The notes: a model not told the origin generated them from the letters alone. A stretch of 64,000 bases of DNA from Candidatus Obscuribacterales bacterium (GCA_021732025.1 JAKFVU010000036.1:62001-126000), one strand, 5' to 3'; positions 15,936 to 24,215 are shown, counted from the stretch's first letter. Program-made: numbers and translations.

Positions 15936-16892
15936 CTAGCGCTTTGCCGTCTCTAGTTCGCGAGTTCTTACTGGTACCGGTTGGAGTTTGGCTTTGCTTG
16001 GTCTGGTGATTAGCCAAACAGCGCATAGAATTACTGCCGAAGCCATAATTGTCTGCGATGTTACTGCTTCTCCCGCAAGGGCCCAGCCTAGAAATACCGC
16101 AACCACTGGGTTGACGTAGGCATAAGTAGAAACGCGAGTTGGGCTGGCTGCTTTGAGCATATAAACGTAAGCGGTGAAGCCCACGATAGAGCCAAATACA
16201 ATTAGATAAAGCAGTGAGAGCCACGATTTAGCTGTCACTTCAGCGATGTTGAAGCCGTTAGTTTCACCGATACAGGCCGAAATCAGAATCATGATTGCGC
16301 CGGCTGTGACAGTTTCCATGCTAGCAGCTTGCAGCTGAGACTTAGGAAGGTCAGCATGACGCGCATAGAGAGAGCCAATTGCCCAGGCCAACGATGCAAG
16401 CATTGCCCACACTATGCCAACAGGATCAACACTGGTTGTGCCGCCTATTTTGCTTGGCCCGAGTAGCAGTATCATTCCTAGCACACCCACAACTAGACCG
16501 GCTCCCGTGAAGTGACTTGGTGTCTTACCACCTTTCCACCAGTCAAGCAAAACTATATAGATAGGTACTGTCGCCACCATGAGTGATACCAGCCCAGATG
16601 GAATCGATTGAGCCGCCAGCACAATGCCACCATTGCCTAGTACGAAGAGCAGCACACCAATTATGGTCGCTCTCAACCATTGGCCTTTGGTTGGATGCCC
16701 AGCCCCCTTTTTCCATGCATATAAATAGATGAGGGCGCCAGCGATCAGATATCGTGTGCCAGACATGAGAAAGGGCGGCAAGCTTTCTAAGCCAAAGCGA
16801 ATGGCTAGATAAGTTGAACCCCAAATTAGATAAACCGCAAGAAATGCGGCTATTAGTTTTGAACTGTCTGATTTTAAATCGATATTGAACAT
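15936..16892 (-). CDS. EamA/DMT-family exporter (YedA-like)
   Basis: A 318-residue inner-membrane transporter with ten predicted helices in two EamA repeats. YLIWGSTYLAIRFGLESLPPF and GTRYLIAGALI are typical of the YedA/RhaT-like DMT group. Such proteins export amino acids or metabolites. It is divergent from an Lrp-type regulator, a pairing commonly seen for amino-acid exporters, so export of an amino acid under Lrp control is a reasonable inference. Confidence 0.9.
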   Translation of the reverse strand: MFNIDLKSDSSKLIAAFLAVYLIWGSTYLAIRFGLESLPPFLMSGTRYLIAGALIYLYAWKKGAGHPTKGQWLRATIIGVLLFVLGNGGIVLAAQSIPSGLVSLMVATVPIYIVLLDWWKGGKTPSHFTGAGLVVGVLGMILLLGPSKIGGTTSVDPVGIVWAMLASLAWAIGSLYARHADLPKSQLQAASMETVTAGAIMILISACIGETNGFNIAEVTAKSWLSLLYLIVFGSIVGFTAYVYMLKAASPTRVSTYAYVNPVVAVFLGWALAGEAVTSQTIMASAVILCAVWLITRPSKAKLQPVPVRTRELETAKR

Positions 16893-16993
16893 TTAGCACC
16901 TCGGTTTCCCTTTGTCGTGCTGCAAAGAAGGCTCTTTTGGGTGATTCTGAGCAGCAACTCATTGGTCTTTGGCAGCCTAATCAAATTTGGCGT

Positions 16994-17022
16994 TTGATGA
17001 AGTTGCCCTAACTAGGTACAAT
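16994..17022 (+). promoter_or_regulatory. Promoter of the Lrp-type regulator
   Basis: TTGATG at 16994-16999 and TACAAT at 17017-17022 are separated by 17 bases and lie about 75 bases before the ATG at 17095. They fit a sigma-70-type promoter. Confidence 0.5.
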
Positions 17023-17037
17023 GATAATGTCTAAATG

Positions 17038-17069
17038 ACTAATTCAGTAAGAGTCTGAATAGAATTAGT
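17038..17069. promoter_or_regulatory. Nested inverted repeat, probable Lrp autoregulatory operator
   Basis: ATTCAG-N7-CTGAAT (17042-17060) sits inside ACTAATTC-N16-GAATTAGT (17038-17069). Both arms are perfect. The site is just downstream of the proposed promoter and 25 bases before the Lrp ATG, where repression by the Lrp protein itself is usual. Confidence 0.55.
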
Positions 17070-17094
17070 TACTATTGGTCAAAAGGTTAGTTGC

Positions 17095-17547
17095 ATGGAT
17101 GACATTGACGAAAAACTATTAGGTTTGCTCAAAAAAGACGCCAAAAAAAAGTACTCTGACTTGGCGGAAATTCTCAATCTTTCTCCACCTTCGGTTCACG
17201 CCCGCGTTAAGAAACTTGAACAGATTGGTGTCATCCGTGGTTACACAATTGATATCGATCCGCAACTTCTTGGCCTCAAGCTTTGTGCCTTTGTCAGAGT
17301 CACCATTGAGGCGATTTCGGCCAGTGGCCTAGCTCAGAGTTTGATGGCCTTTCCTGAGGTTGAGGAATACTATATTGTCGCTGGTGAAGAATGTGTTTTG
17401 CTTAAGGTACGCACCGCCGATACAGCTGCGCTTTCTGCTTTCCTTGATAACATTCGCGCAGTCAAGGGAGTAAAGAAAACCATCACCAGTGTAGTTTTGA
17501 CTACTCCATTTGAACGCGGTGTTACTCCTCGGCAAGATGATTTTTGA
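17095..17547 (+). CDS. Lrp/AsnC family transcriptional regulator
   Basis: A 150-residue protein with an N-terminal winged helix (residues 3-62: DDIDEKLLGLLKKDAKKKYSD, LNLSPPSVHARVKKLEQ). The C-terminal RAM ligand-binding domain follows (about 70-145), with the YIVAGEECVLLKVR strand. These regulators form octamer-like discs and respond to amino acids. The divergent EamA exporter at 15936 is its most likely target, and the nested inverted repeat at 17038 is a candidate site. The next gene follows 12 bases later on the same strand. Confidence 0.93.
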   Translation: MDDIDEKLLGLLKKDAKKKYSDLAEILNLSPPSVHARVKKLEQIGVIRGYTIDIDPQLLGLKLCAFVRVTIEAISASGLAQSLMAFPEVEEYYIVAGEECVLLKVRTADTAALSAFLDNIRAVKGVKKTITSVVLTTPFERGVTPRQDDF

Positions 17548-17559
17548 AATTGAGGCAAT

Positions 17560-18045
17560 ATGACTGAACTTCCTGTTTTCGCTTACTTAGAGCAGCATAA
17601 AATTGCTCACAAGCGCCTGCAGTTTTCCCCTGAAACAGAAAAAGGTGCTGCCAATGTCGCTAAGGCTCTAGGCTTTGCCGAGCGGGCCATGGTCAAGACT
17701 TTGATATTCGAAACCGATAAGGGCGAATGCGCTCTCATTATGGTTGGCGGTGATCAAAATGCTATTTCTGGACAACTAAAAAAAGCACTTGGTTCGCGCA
17801 ATATCAAAATGGCCAGCCCTGAAAAAGTAGTAGCAGTAACTGGTTATGTAATTGGCTCGATACCGCCATTTTCATGGCAACCTCAGGGTTTTCGCACAAT
17901 CATTGATAGCGCCTTGATGAAAGAAGCCGAGCTTGGTGTCGGTACTGGACAATGGGGCGAAGAGATAATCATTACTCCGCAAAATTTGCTACTGGCGAGC
18001 GGTGCGGTGGAGTTCAATCTGACAGAGCGCGATCAGCCTCAATAG
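17560..18045 (+). CDS. YbaK/EbsC-family aminoacyl-tRNA deacylase
   Basis: Hydrolyses mischarged tRNAs such as Cys- or Ala-tRNA(Pro). The 161-residue length and the motifs GAANVAKALGF, MVKTLIF (catalytic-type Lys46), LIMVGGDQ, and GYVIGSIPPF match the family; GSIPPF is the GxxxPF substrate-loop motif. It lies 12 bases after the Lrp gene, so both are probably co-transcribed. It is cytoplasmic. Which amino acid it edits cannot be read from sequence; the proline-related subfamily is most likely. Confidence 0.88.
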   Translation: MTELPVFAYLEQHKIAHKRLQFSPETEKGAANVAKALGFAERAMVKTLIFETDKGECALIMVGGDQNAISGQLKKALGSRNIKMASPEKVVAVTGYVIGSIPPFSWQPQGFRTIIDSALMKEAELGVGTGQWGEEIIITPQNLLLASGAVEFNLTERDQPQ

Positions 18046-18948
18046 CTACTCTTCGTTCATTATGCGGGCTGTTCCAGAAATGCGAATGGAGCTGCCTGAT
18101 TGGTCAGGAATTTCGGCATGCAAGCGCGAACGCATCTGCATATCTTCGCCCTGAATGATATCAATGGCGCCACCATGGGGCCAGTTTAGATCACGCAGAT
18201 AGCCGGCAAAAGCCGCCGTGGATGCGCCTGTTGCTGGGTCTTCGTAGACGCCACCCGAAGCAAATGGATTGCGCGTGTGAAACAGATTTGCGCTTTCGCT
18301 ATAGACCAGAATAATCGTAACTAGCCCTGCCTCTGTCATTAGCTTTCGACCGGCGTTTAGGTCGTAGCTCATGGCTGACAGGGTCTTGCGGTCACTGAGA
18401 GCGAGCACTAAGTGATCGGCGCCGCCATGAATTAGGGCTGGCGCAATACGCATGTCTAAATCATTTTCGCAGTATCCGAAAAGCTTGAGAGTGGCTGATA
18501 CGAGTTCGGCTGGTGCCGCTTTGCTTCTGGTTGGAGGCGATTGCAAGGCCGCCCAAATAACACCGGCATCGGTACGACCTTCAACAGTAATTGTCGCTTG
18601 ATTTAAAATCAGCGAAAAAACGCCAATGCCTGATTGGAGAGCCAGTGCTGCTCCTAGTGCAATTGTGGCGTGCCCACAAAACGGTACCTCAGATTCGGGT
18701 GAAAAATAACGCACCCGCCAGTTCTTGCCTTTCTGTTCAGTAAGTACGGATTCAGCAAGTGCGGGTTCAGCAAATACTGTTTCGGAGAAGCCCACTTCTG
18801 CTGCAATTTCTTGCATGGTCTGAGTATCGGGCAATTTATCAACAAGCACTACACCAGCTGGATTGCCACCGCTTGCACCATCTGAAAATGCTGCAATTTT
18901 CTGCACTCTAAAACGAGTGGAGGAGTTTGTCGATTCTTGCTGGTTCAT
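18046..18948 (-). CDS. PhzF-family isomerase-like protein
   Basis: A 300-residue protein with two similar lobes of the diaminopimelate-epimerase fold. FSDGASGGNPAGVVL opens the first lobe, the catalytic-type Glu is E56 in GFSETVF, and EVPFCGHATIALG is the family signature. The second lobe has NPFASGGVYEDPATGASTAAFAGYL. PhzF itself isomerises a phenazine precursor, but no phenazine genes are near, so the substrate is unknown. Its stop codon directly abuts that of the convergent YbaK gene. Confidence 0.9.
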   Translation of the reverse strand: MNQQESTNSSTRFRVQKIAAFSDGASGGNPAGVVLVDKLPDTQTMQEIAAEVGFSETVFAEPALAESVLTEQKGKNWRVRYFSPESEVPFCGHATIALGAALALQSGIGVFSLILNQATITVEGRTDAGVIWAALQSPPTRSKAAPAELVSATLKLFGYCENDLDMRIAPALIHGGADHLVLALSDRKTLSAMSYDLNAGRKLMTEAGLVTIILVYSESANLFHTRNPFASGGVYEDPATGASTAAFAGYLRDLNWPHGGAIDIIQGEDMQMRSRLHAEIPDQSGSSIRISGTARIMNEE

Positions 18949-19038
18949 TTTGAATCTCGCTTTTGACTGCTGCTAATAATAAGGCACTGTCAATCAATTC
19001 GGTTGATAGTAGACCGGTCTACTTATTATTACTTAAAA

Positions 19039-19079
19039 AGAAAGAGAAACGGTGCTTGTTGGGCACTGGTTCTCTTTCT
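19039..19079 (-). terminator. Terminator of the minus-strand S1/M41-like operon
   Basis: A 17-bp stem (19039-19055 with 19063-19079) has one mismatch and one wobble position. Reading on the minus strand it is followed by T5 and A/T-rich sequence. It lies 27 bases after the stop at 19106. Confidence 0.75.
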
Positions 19080-19105
19080 CGCGCTTCTACTCTAATTTGC
19101 CATTT

Positions 19106-19852
19106 TTAGGCGGGAGTGAAGGCTTCCACCGAGTCATCCAGTTCGATGGTGGCGGTGCCGGCGGCCTTGTTCGCTGCGACCACCCTGGCGATGGGCAGGT
19201 ACCTGTCTTTGCCGTGACCAGCCCCGGGGAGGTAGATGAAGAAGGCCTGCTGTCCAGATTGGCCTTCGAGGCTGTAGTAGTTGCCCCGGCGACCGCGGTC
19301 TTGGCCGAATTCGAGGGCGTCCACGTTGCAGGCGATGAAGGCTTCGTTGCTGGCGTACTGCTTCAAGTTGCTGTCGATGCGCAGCTCGGCGTTGACCCAA
19401 ATCGATTCGCTCAGGTCGCCGATGGGCCGCACGAAAGCGTGTTGCTTGGTGCTGATTTCCACCATGCGGCCAGATGCTTGAAACGGCCCGGGGCTCCCGT
19501 GGTACGACTGAGCGTAGGGATGCTCGACGCGAACTTCGATGCCGGCGAAGGCCTTGCGAAACATCGGGTACAGTTCCGTCCACGGAATGTAGGTGCTGAT
19601 GCTCTGACTCCAGCGCTTGCCGGTGTTGTCTTCCATCTCGCAGGTCCACATCAACCACATGGCGATCTGATAGGGGTACGACTTGGGCACGTTGATTGCC
19701 ACCACCCGCGATGGTCCCACCTTGCAAGACCCGCAGCTGCAGCTGAAACCGTGCGAGGTCTTGTTGACCAAACGCGCCTCCAAGAGGTTCTTGAGGATGT
19801 CAGCGACGACCAGAGCGCGAGCATGAGCTTCGGGGCTGATATGTGTTCTCAT
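19106..19852 (-). CDS. Conserved-style hypothetical protein with CSCGSC cluster
   Basis: An unrecognised 248-residue soluble protein, last gene of the five-gene operon. Near residues 37-43 it has FSCSCGSCK, a possible metal site. An alpha-helical N-terminus is followed by a mixed alpha/beta region with many aromatic residues (TYIPWTELYPMF). ATG 19852 has an AAAGGA site. Codons are strongly C/G-ending like the rest of the operon, so it is probably abundant. Function unknown. Confidence 0.75.
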   Translation of the reverse strand: MRTHISPEAHARALVVADILKNLLEARLVNKTSHGFSCSCGSCKVGPSRVVAINVPKSYPYQIAMWLMWTCEMEDNTGKRWSQSISTYIPWTELYPMFRKAFAGIEVRVEHPYAQSYHGSPGPFQASGRMVEISTKQHAFVRPIGDLSESIWVNAELRIDSNLKQYASNEAFIACNVDALEFGQDRGRRGNYYSLEGQSGQQAFFIYLPGAGHGKDRYLPIARVVAANKAAGTATIELDDSVEAFTPA

Positions 19853-19861
19853 GATTTTCCT

Positions 19862-20365
19862 TTATTTGACGAATTCCACGCGCACGGGGAAGTCGCCGAT
19901 GGTGGTGGGAACCTTGGATTGCCAGAGGGCAGCGGGAGTGCCGTCCTTCATGGTGATGGGTTTTCCGTTGCCGTCAAGTTTACTGACCTCTGCTCGTACC
20001 AACAGATACTGAGACCTGCTGCCCGAGCCGTGCGGGGCGTTGCCGTCGCGCTGGCCGGTGGTGAAGTTGCGCAGGCCTTGCCGGTGCATTTCTTCGCTCA
20101 GTTTGCGCAGGGCGTCGTAGGCAGGGTTGTTCTGACGCATCGAAGCTTCGCTCTGACGCCGACTGGCGTAGAAGGCTTCTTCGCTGCGACGGATGTCGAC
20201 GTGAAACTTCCAGGCCAGGCCGAGCAGCAGCAGCGCAATCGCTGCCAAGAGCAGAAACAGCCAGCCGCTGGTGAAGAGTGCGCCGACGCCGATGATGACG
20301 CCGAAGAAGATGCAGATGTATTTGGCAAATCCGATGAACAGACCGCCCATGTCGCTACCAGTCAT
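19862..20365 (-). CDS. Hypothetical protein with two membrane helices
   Basis: A 167-residue protein. Two adjacent hydrophobic stretches (about residues 8-28 and 32-52) form a hairpin in the membrane. A long charged helical region (DIRRSEEAFYASRRQSEASMR) and a soluble C-terminal domain with beta strands (about 110-167) follow. ATG 20365 has an excellent AAGGAG site, so the longer frame to 20455 is rejected. The next gene starts 9 bases downstream. It could anchor the other operon products at the membrane. Confidence 0.75.
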   Translation of the reverse strand: MTGSDMGGLFIGFAKYICIFFGVIIGVGALFTSGWLFLLLAAIALLLLGLAWKFHVDIRRSEEAFYASRRQSEASMRQNNPAYDALRKLSEEMHRQGLRNFTTGQRDGNAPHGSGSRSQYLLVRAEVSKLDGNGKPITMKDGTPAALWQSKVPTTIGDFPVRVEFVK

Positions 20366-20420
20366 TGTGTGCTCCTTGAAAATTGATGTTGAAAGAATTG
20401 AAGAGATTGACAGCGCTTCT

Positions 20421-20930
20421 TCAGGAAGCGTCCAGAACTTCGCTGGCAGTGGCATTGCGCGCCAGCAGTTCTGTCACCTTGGCGATGCGCTCCTTGTGCG
20501 TGGTGACCAGCTCTGCGGCGCGCTCGTAGCAGCGCTTTTTGATATCGCTAACCAGCTGCGATTGCGATGTGCGCCAGTCAGGCACCATCATGTCTGCCAG
20601 ACGCTCGGCCAAGGTGTGAGCCTGGCTGAGTGTCATATCGGCGATGCCCTCGGCCTGGTTCTGCATCAGAAGCGAGGCCGCGAGACCAGAGAGCTGCACC
20701 GTGATGGCATCTTCCAGTTCAGAAGGCTCCGAGTCGAGGGACATCGTCACCATCGGGTTGAAGGCGTCGCTAGAAATGTCTGCGCAAGCCTTGGCGCCGG
20801 GCACGATGGTCACTGCCTTTTCTTCGCCGCTGCTGCCGACGTCGATTTCACCAGCGAGGATGGCGAAGGCCGTCTGGTAGATGGCGATCTGATTGAGGTG
20901 AGCTTGCAGAGAGAGTATGGCTTTTGTCAT
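20421..20930 (-). CDS. Degenerate FtsH-type M41 peptidase domain, no AAA+ and no HEXXH
   Basis: The 169 residues follow the FtsH peptidase domain along their whole length. KAVTIVPGAKA matches HKVTIIPRGRA of FtsH; the helix with ELEDAI...LSGLAASLL, then ADMTLSQAHTLAERLADMMV, and the final IKKRCYERAAELV...ARNATASEV match in order. The zinc motif HEAGH is replaced by YQTAF (about residues 18-22), so no peptidase activity is expected. The Asp of the third-ligand region (ADMTL) is kept. The AAA+ ATPase part is absent. It probably binds FtsH-like partners or substrates as a pseudo-peptidase. It is in the middle of the operon. Confidence 0.7.
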   Translation of the reverse strand: MTKAILSLQAHLNQIAIYQTAFAILAGEIDVGSSGEEKAVTIVPGAKACADISSDAFNPMVTMSLDSEPSELEDAITVQLSGLAASLLMQNQAEGIADMTLSQAHTLAERLADMMVPDWRTSQSQLVSDIKKRCYERAAELVTTHKERIAKVTELLARNATASEVLDAS

Positions 20931-20948
20931 TGAGACTTTCGTTTTGGT

Positions 20949-21371
20949 TTAGAGCTGGTTTGCGAGGCTGTCGACCACTTCGTGGTAGGCGTCGACACAA
21001 GAGTTGAACAGTGCTGCGAAGGTCTGGTAGCTGTCGCTGATCAGCTCGACCTTTTGAACGCTCGAATTGGCTTGCAGGGCCGCCGCAGCACTGGCTTGGG
21101 CAGCCTGCTGCTGGCGTACCAGGCGGGCAATCCACAAGCTGGTGGTAGGCAGGTCAATGGCCGCCAGCGAAGCGATCAAGTCGTTCACTGCTGGCAGGTA
21201 AGCCTGCACGGCAGGAGGAACTGCGCTCGACACTTCGTTCGGGTTCTTGACCAGGCGCCGCACAGGCTTGGCTGCGACGCGCATGCGGCGGTAGGACTGG
21301 CGCAACTCTGCCATGGAGACGAGCGGCAACGCTGTCGAGGCGTCACCACCAGATTGGCTGTGTAAGTTCAT
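20949..21371 (-). CDS. Hypothetical helical protein
   Basis: An unrecognised 140-residue protein, almost wholly helical by composition. It has a basic first half (SYRRMRVAAKPVRRLVKN) and an Ala/Gln-rich stretch at about 92-105 that could form a coiled coil. It has no signal peptide. ATG 21371 with an AGGAC site is chosen; the upstream frame to 21479 overlaps the previous gene and is discarded. It is the second gene of the operon. Function unknown. Confidence 0.7.
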   Translation of the reverse strand: MNLHSQSGGDASTALPLVSMAELRQSYRRMRVAAKPVRRLVKNPNEVSSAVPPAVQAYLPAVNDLIASLAAIDLPTTSLWIARLVRQQQAAQASAAAALQANSSVQKVELISDSYQTFAALFNSCVDAYHEVVDSLANQL

Positions 21372-21406
21372 AATTCGTCCTAAAAAATGGTTACACCAAA
21401 GCGTGA

Positions 21407-22252
21407 TTAGACGCTGGGGTCGATGACAACGACGGTGTCGCTGCCCGGCTGGTTGTGGAAGGCTGCCACTTGGTCCCACATCGCTTGCGATGCCGAGCGG
21501 CCCGACGGCGGTGCGTCTTGGGTGGCAGGAGCCGTGGCTTGGTGACCGGTCGACACGCCACTGCTGGCAGCGGGCGCTTTCAGTTCTTTGACGCTGACCT
21601 TGGCGCGGTTGCCGTCCATGGCCGCCGAGTTGATGGCGACGTAGATGGCCGCACCTTCTTCGATGGCCTGGAAGCTGATCATCTGCGACTTGTGCAGCAG
21701 CGCCGGGAGCCCGTTTTCGAGTTCGACGAAGGCGCCGATCAGGTGAGTTCCTTCGCCGTCGTCGTTCTTCTTGGAGGCGAAACGGACGACCGTGGCGTGC
21801 ATGCAGTCACCGACCTGCAAGGCAGCAACTTGTTCGCGCAGGCGGGCGTTGGCTTGTTGCTTGGCGCCGATGATCTTGCTGTGCACGATCTTGTCTTCGT
21901 TGAGGATGATGCGGGGGCGCGGCGCGCGGGATTGGCCAGGCTTTTCTTCGCCCTTGGGTGCGGCCATGCCAGCTTCTTCGACGAACACTTCGAGCGTCAT
22001 GCCGGGGGTGGCGATCAGCAGGTTGCGATGTTCGGCTTTGGCCGAATTGTTCTTGCCGGCGAGGAGACGGTTGGGGATGAAGCCGTTGGGATTGCCTTCG
22101 ATGGTCACGACCACGCCGGATTCGGGGTGGTTGGCGATGTCAGCGACAGCGCATTGGATGGTGGTGCCGGCGGCGATGGTGATGGTGGTTGCGCGAGCCG
22201 CTTTCTTGCTGGAACGGGAAGCGCGGGAAGTGGAAGTGCTGGAGGTGTTCAA
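21407..22252 (-). CDS. S1 RNA-binding-domain protein
   Basis: A 281-residue protein. A Ser/Thr/Arg/Lys-rich tail (1-22) precedes a first beta-rich domain (about 23-95). A clear S1-like OB fold spans about 145-230: ALQVGDCMHATVVRF opens it, GAFVELENGLPALLHKSQM is the core and RAKVSVKEL closes it. The C-terminus is low complexity. It likely binds RNA in the cytoplasm, perhaps near ribosomes or nucleases. The start is TTG 22252 after AAAGGATC. It is the first gene of the operon, and the long 5' region upstream may regulate it. Confidence 0.75.
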   Translation of the reverse strand: MNTSSTSTSRASRSSKKAARATTITIAAGTTIQCAVADIANHPESGVVVTIEGNPNGFIPNRLLAGKNNSAKAEHRNLLIATPGMTLEVFVEEAGMAAPKGEEKPGQSRAPRPRIILNEDKIVHSKIIGAKQQANARLREQVAALQVGDCMHATVVRFASKKNDDGEGTHLIGAFVELENGLPALLHKSQMISFQAIEEGAAIYVAINSAAMDGNRAKVSVKELKAPAASSGVSTGHQATAPATQDAPPSGRSASQAMWDQVAAFHNQPGSDTVVVIDPSV

Positions 22253-22520
22253 GATAGATCCTTTCAGATCGTGGATTGCTTGTAGGAGTAGCCGATTTCG
22301 TGGGGGTGGGAGTGTTTTATGTCTGCTTGTTTGAATGGAGTTGAAAAGAGATCTAAAGCGTAGGTTTAGTTAGCAATCAAAGGCAATCAAAGTAAGCGCC
22401 TGTTATTACTAACTGCGCGACTTGAAGCCCCTATACATGGGGGTAGTACGTGGTTTGTTGACCTTTAAATCTAGCTCCGCTCGCGAGAGCGACGATCTAA
22501 AAAAACGATTTTGACTTTTT
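22253..22520. other. Intergenic leader region of the minus-strand operon
   Basis: No ORF with a ribosome site. It must hold the promoter and 5' leader of the S1-domain operon. A short hairpin (CGCTC-GCGA-GAGCG near 22474-22487) is the only clear structure seen. The region from 22520 to 22720 is described separately. Confidence 0.4.
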
Positions 22521-22652
22521 CAGAATATAAATCAAGTGACTTATAGTGTTTATAGCTTAGCTTGCGCTAGCTCTTTTTAAATATTGAGCTAAATGCGCAG
22601 CACTAGCTCGTTTATATCTGCGCTGGTTAGCAGAATTGACACGAGCTTTTTG
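22519..22652 (+). ncRNA. Putative attenuator-like small RNA with four competing segments
   Basis: A possible promoter (TTCAGA 22519-22524, 17 bases, TATAGT 22542-22547) precedes segments A (22564-22573), B (22586-22598), C (22604-22611) and D (22641-22647). A pairs with B perfectly except for a 3-base bulge, B pairs with C (6 bp), and C pairs with D (7 bp), followed by TTTTG. The C-D hairpin is a terminator and B-C would prevent it. No gene lies downstream on the plus strand, so it may be an independent RNA of about 100 bases. The promoter and expression are inferred. Confidence 0.4.
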
Positions 22653-22686
22653 TTGCTATCTAAATACTTTTGATAAAACCTAAGCA

Positions 22687-22717
22687 AGCTTGGTGTCACC
22701 GTGGGTGATGCCAAGCT
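22687..22717. other. Perfectly placed 14-bp hairpin of unknown role
   Basis: Arms 22687-22700 and 22704-22717 enclose a 3-base loop, with two non-Watson-Crick positions. It has no clear T tract on either side. It may be a terminator backup for the RNA upstream or a processing site. The rest of 22720-22990 shows no gene. Confidence 0.4.
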
Positions 22718-22995
22718 AAATTCTATTTGCGCTAGTTTGGATTGTTATCTTGTTCGCTCGCACGCACGCGGGCAGAAACTGTGGTTTGCTTTTTCACCTA
22801 GATGTTGTTACTCAAGCGAAATTATAAAGTTTGGTTCTGGGCAATTTAGGGGCGTCAAGCCCAATCACGCAAACGAAATTGACTAGCGTTTTAATTCTTA
22901 CTATATAGCTGACTAGATGTGGCGAAAAAATTAAAAGTCTATGGCGGTTGCTGTGGGCAAAACAAATGGACTCTAAAAAAGGCACCAAGAAAAAA

Positions 22996-23035
22996 TGCCT
23001 AGACAGGAAAGTGGTTACACCTTCCCATCTAGGCA
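22996..23035 (-). terminator. Terminator of the HtpX gene
   Basis: An 18-bp stem that is fully paired (with three G-U pairs) only when read on the minus strand, then T6. The strand asymmetry of the wobble pairs confirms its direction. It lies 47 bases after the stop of the M48 peptidase gene. Confidence 0.85.
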
Positions 23036-23081
23036 AATTATTGCTCAGTTACATAGTTGCTGGGCGATTAACCCTCGGCTT

Positions 23082-24215
23082 TTACTGGTTGTCGTTGACA
23101 CGACGACCATTACGAAACAGCCGATTGAGAGCAGCGTTGCGCTCTCTCTTGATGTCGTCCATGGTCGGGCAGCTTGCACCAGCCATGGCTTCAAGTTCTT
23201 TGATGCGAGTGGGAATAGGCGGATGATTCTCGCCAATTTCCCTCCACCAGCGGCCAATCTTGCCACCAACGGTTTTGGGATCGTGATCTTCGTCTTCGTG
23301 CAGACCAAAGAACAGCATGGGAGCAAGGCCGCCCATCATGATCTTGAGCTGCAGGAGCAAGCGATTACGGCTCACCCAGTCGTTGATTTTCTGCAGAGCA
23401 GTTGCCAGCGCGCAAGGGTTGCCTGTCCACTGAGCGGCCAGGGCATCAGCTGCACTTTCGCGGCTGCGGCTGACGAAGAAAGTGACGAACTTGGTGAAGA
23501 AGCTCACTACGGCAAAGACCAGCAGCGTGAAGAAGAAGCCAGCGATACCGACAGCCGGAGCTGCGAAGTTCTTTTTGCCTTTCTTCACTTTGTCCGAGAG
23601 CATGTCTACAAGCAGCCCGTCTTTGTTGCTGACGAAAGCCGCGCTGAAGAGCCAAGGCATGCCGCCGGCCAAGAGAATGGCGAAGAGCGAGCCCATGGTT
23701 GCAGTGAGCGAAGTGATAGCGACGTCGCGACTCTTGACGTGAGCAAGTTCGTGGGCCAGAACAGCTTTCAGCTCTTCGTCAGTGAGGTCGACGGCGAACA
23801 GACCTTCGGTGCAGGCGATGAAAGAGTTGCTGGGCGAGCGACCGGTAGCGAATGCGTTCGGCATCGGAATCGGCGAAACCAACACATCAGGCATCTTTTT
23901 CAGGCCGGTCTTGGGATAGATTTCTTTGACCAGACGAACTAGGCGCCGGTGGTCAGGATTGTTGTTGTTGGGGGCCTCGCACTTCATCAGCTTCTTAACG
24001 AGCGTGGCACTGTTGTACCAGCTGAAGAGAGGCAGAGCGACGGTGAACAGAGCCAAGATAACCGTGGCAATCGTGACGTTGATACCGAGCAGTGCGAAGG
24101 TTGCTGCACCAAGAGCGGCGAGTGTTGCCAACCCGAGGATAGTGCGAAACCAGTTGGCGCGCAGTTGGCTGTCTATGGCCTTCTGGTCCACAGCTGGAAA
24201 GTTGTTTTTATTCAT
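23082..24215 (-). CDS. htpX: HtpX-like M48 membrane zinc peptidase
   Basis: Cleaves misfolded or damaged membrane proteins, with the active site facing the cytoplasm. Two membrane helices lie at about residues 25-66. The zinc site is HELAH at 155-159 and the third ligand is E253 (SRESAADALA); two more hydrophobic segments flank this region (about 170-195 and 221-247). SPIPMPNAFATGRSP is the M48B signature. The 377-residue length exceeds E. coli HtpX because of a longer linker and C-terminus. Codons are C/G-ending. It is monocistronic with its own terminator at 22996. Confidence 0.92.
   Translation of the reverse strand: MNKNNFPAVDQKAIDSQLRANWFRTILGLATLAALGAATFALLGINVTIATVILALFTVALPLFSWYNSATLVKKLMKCEAPNNNNPDHRRLVRLVKEIYPKTGLKKMPDVLVSPIPMPNAFATGRSPSNSFIACTEGLFAVDLTDEELKAVLAHELAHVKSRDVAITSLTATMGSLFAILLAGGMPWLFSAAFVSNKDGLLVDMLSDKVKKGKKNFAAPAVGIAGFFFTLLVFAVVSFFTKFVTFFVSRSRESAADALAAQWTGNPCALATALQKINDWVSRNRLLLQLKIMMGGLAPMLFFGLHEDEDHDPKTVGGKIGRWWREIGENHPPIPTRIKELEAMAGASCPTMDDIKRERNAALNRLFRNGRRVNDNQ

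Noticed and set aside
19052..20386. A 444-codon plus-strand frame over the minus-strand operon
   Set aside because: Mirror of biased codons; no domain pattern, and the minus-strand genes have good ribosome sites and a terminator.
22701..22886. A 61-codon frame beginning inside the 22687 hairpin
   Set aside because: GTG start in a stem, no ribosome site and no recognisable protein features.
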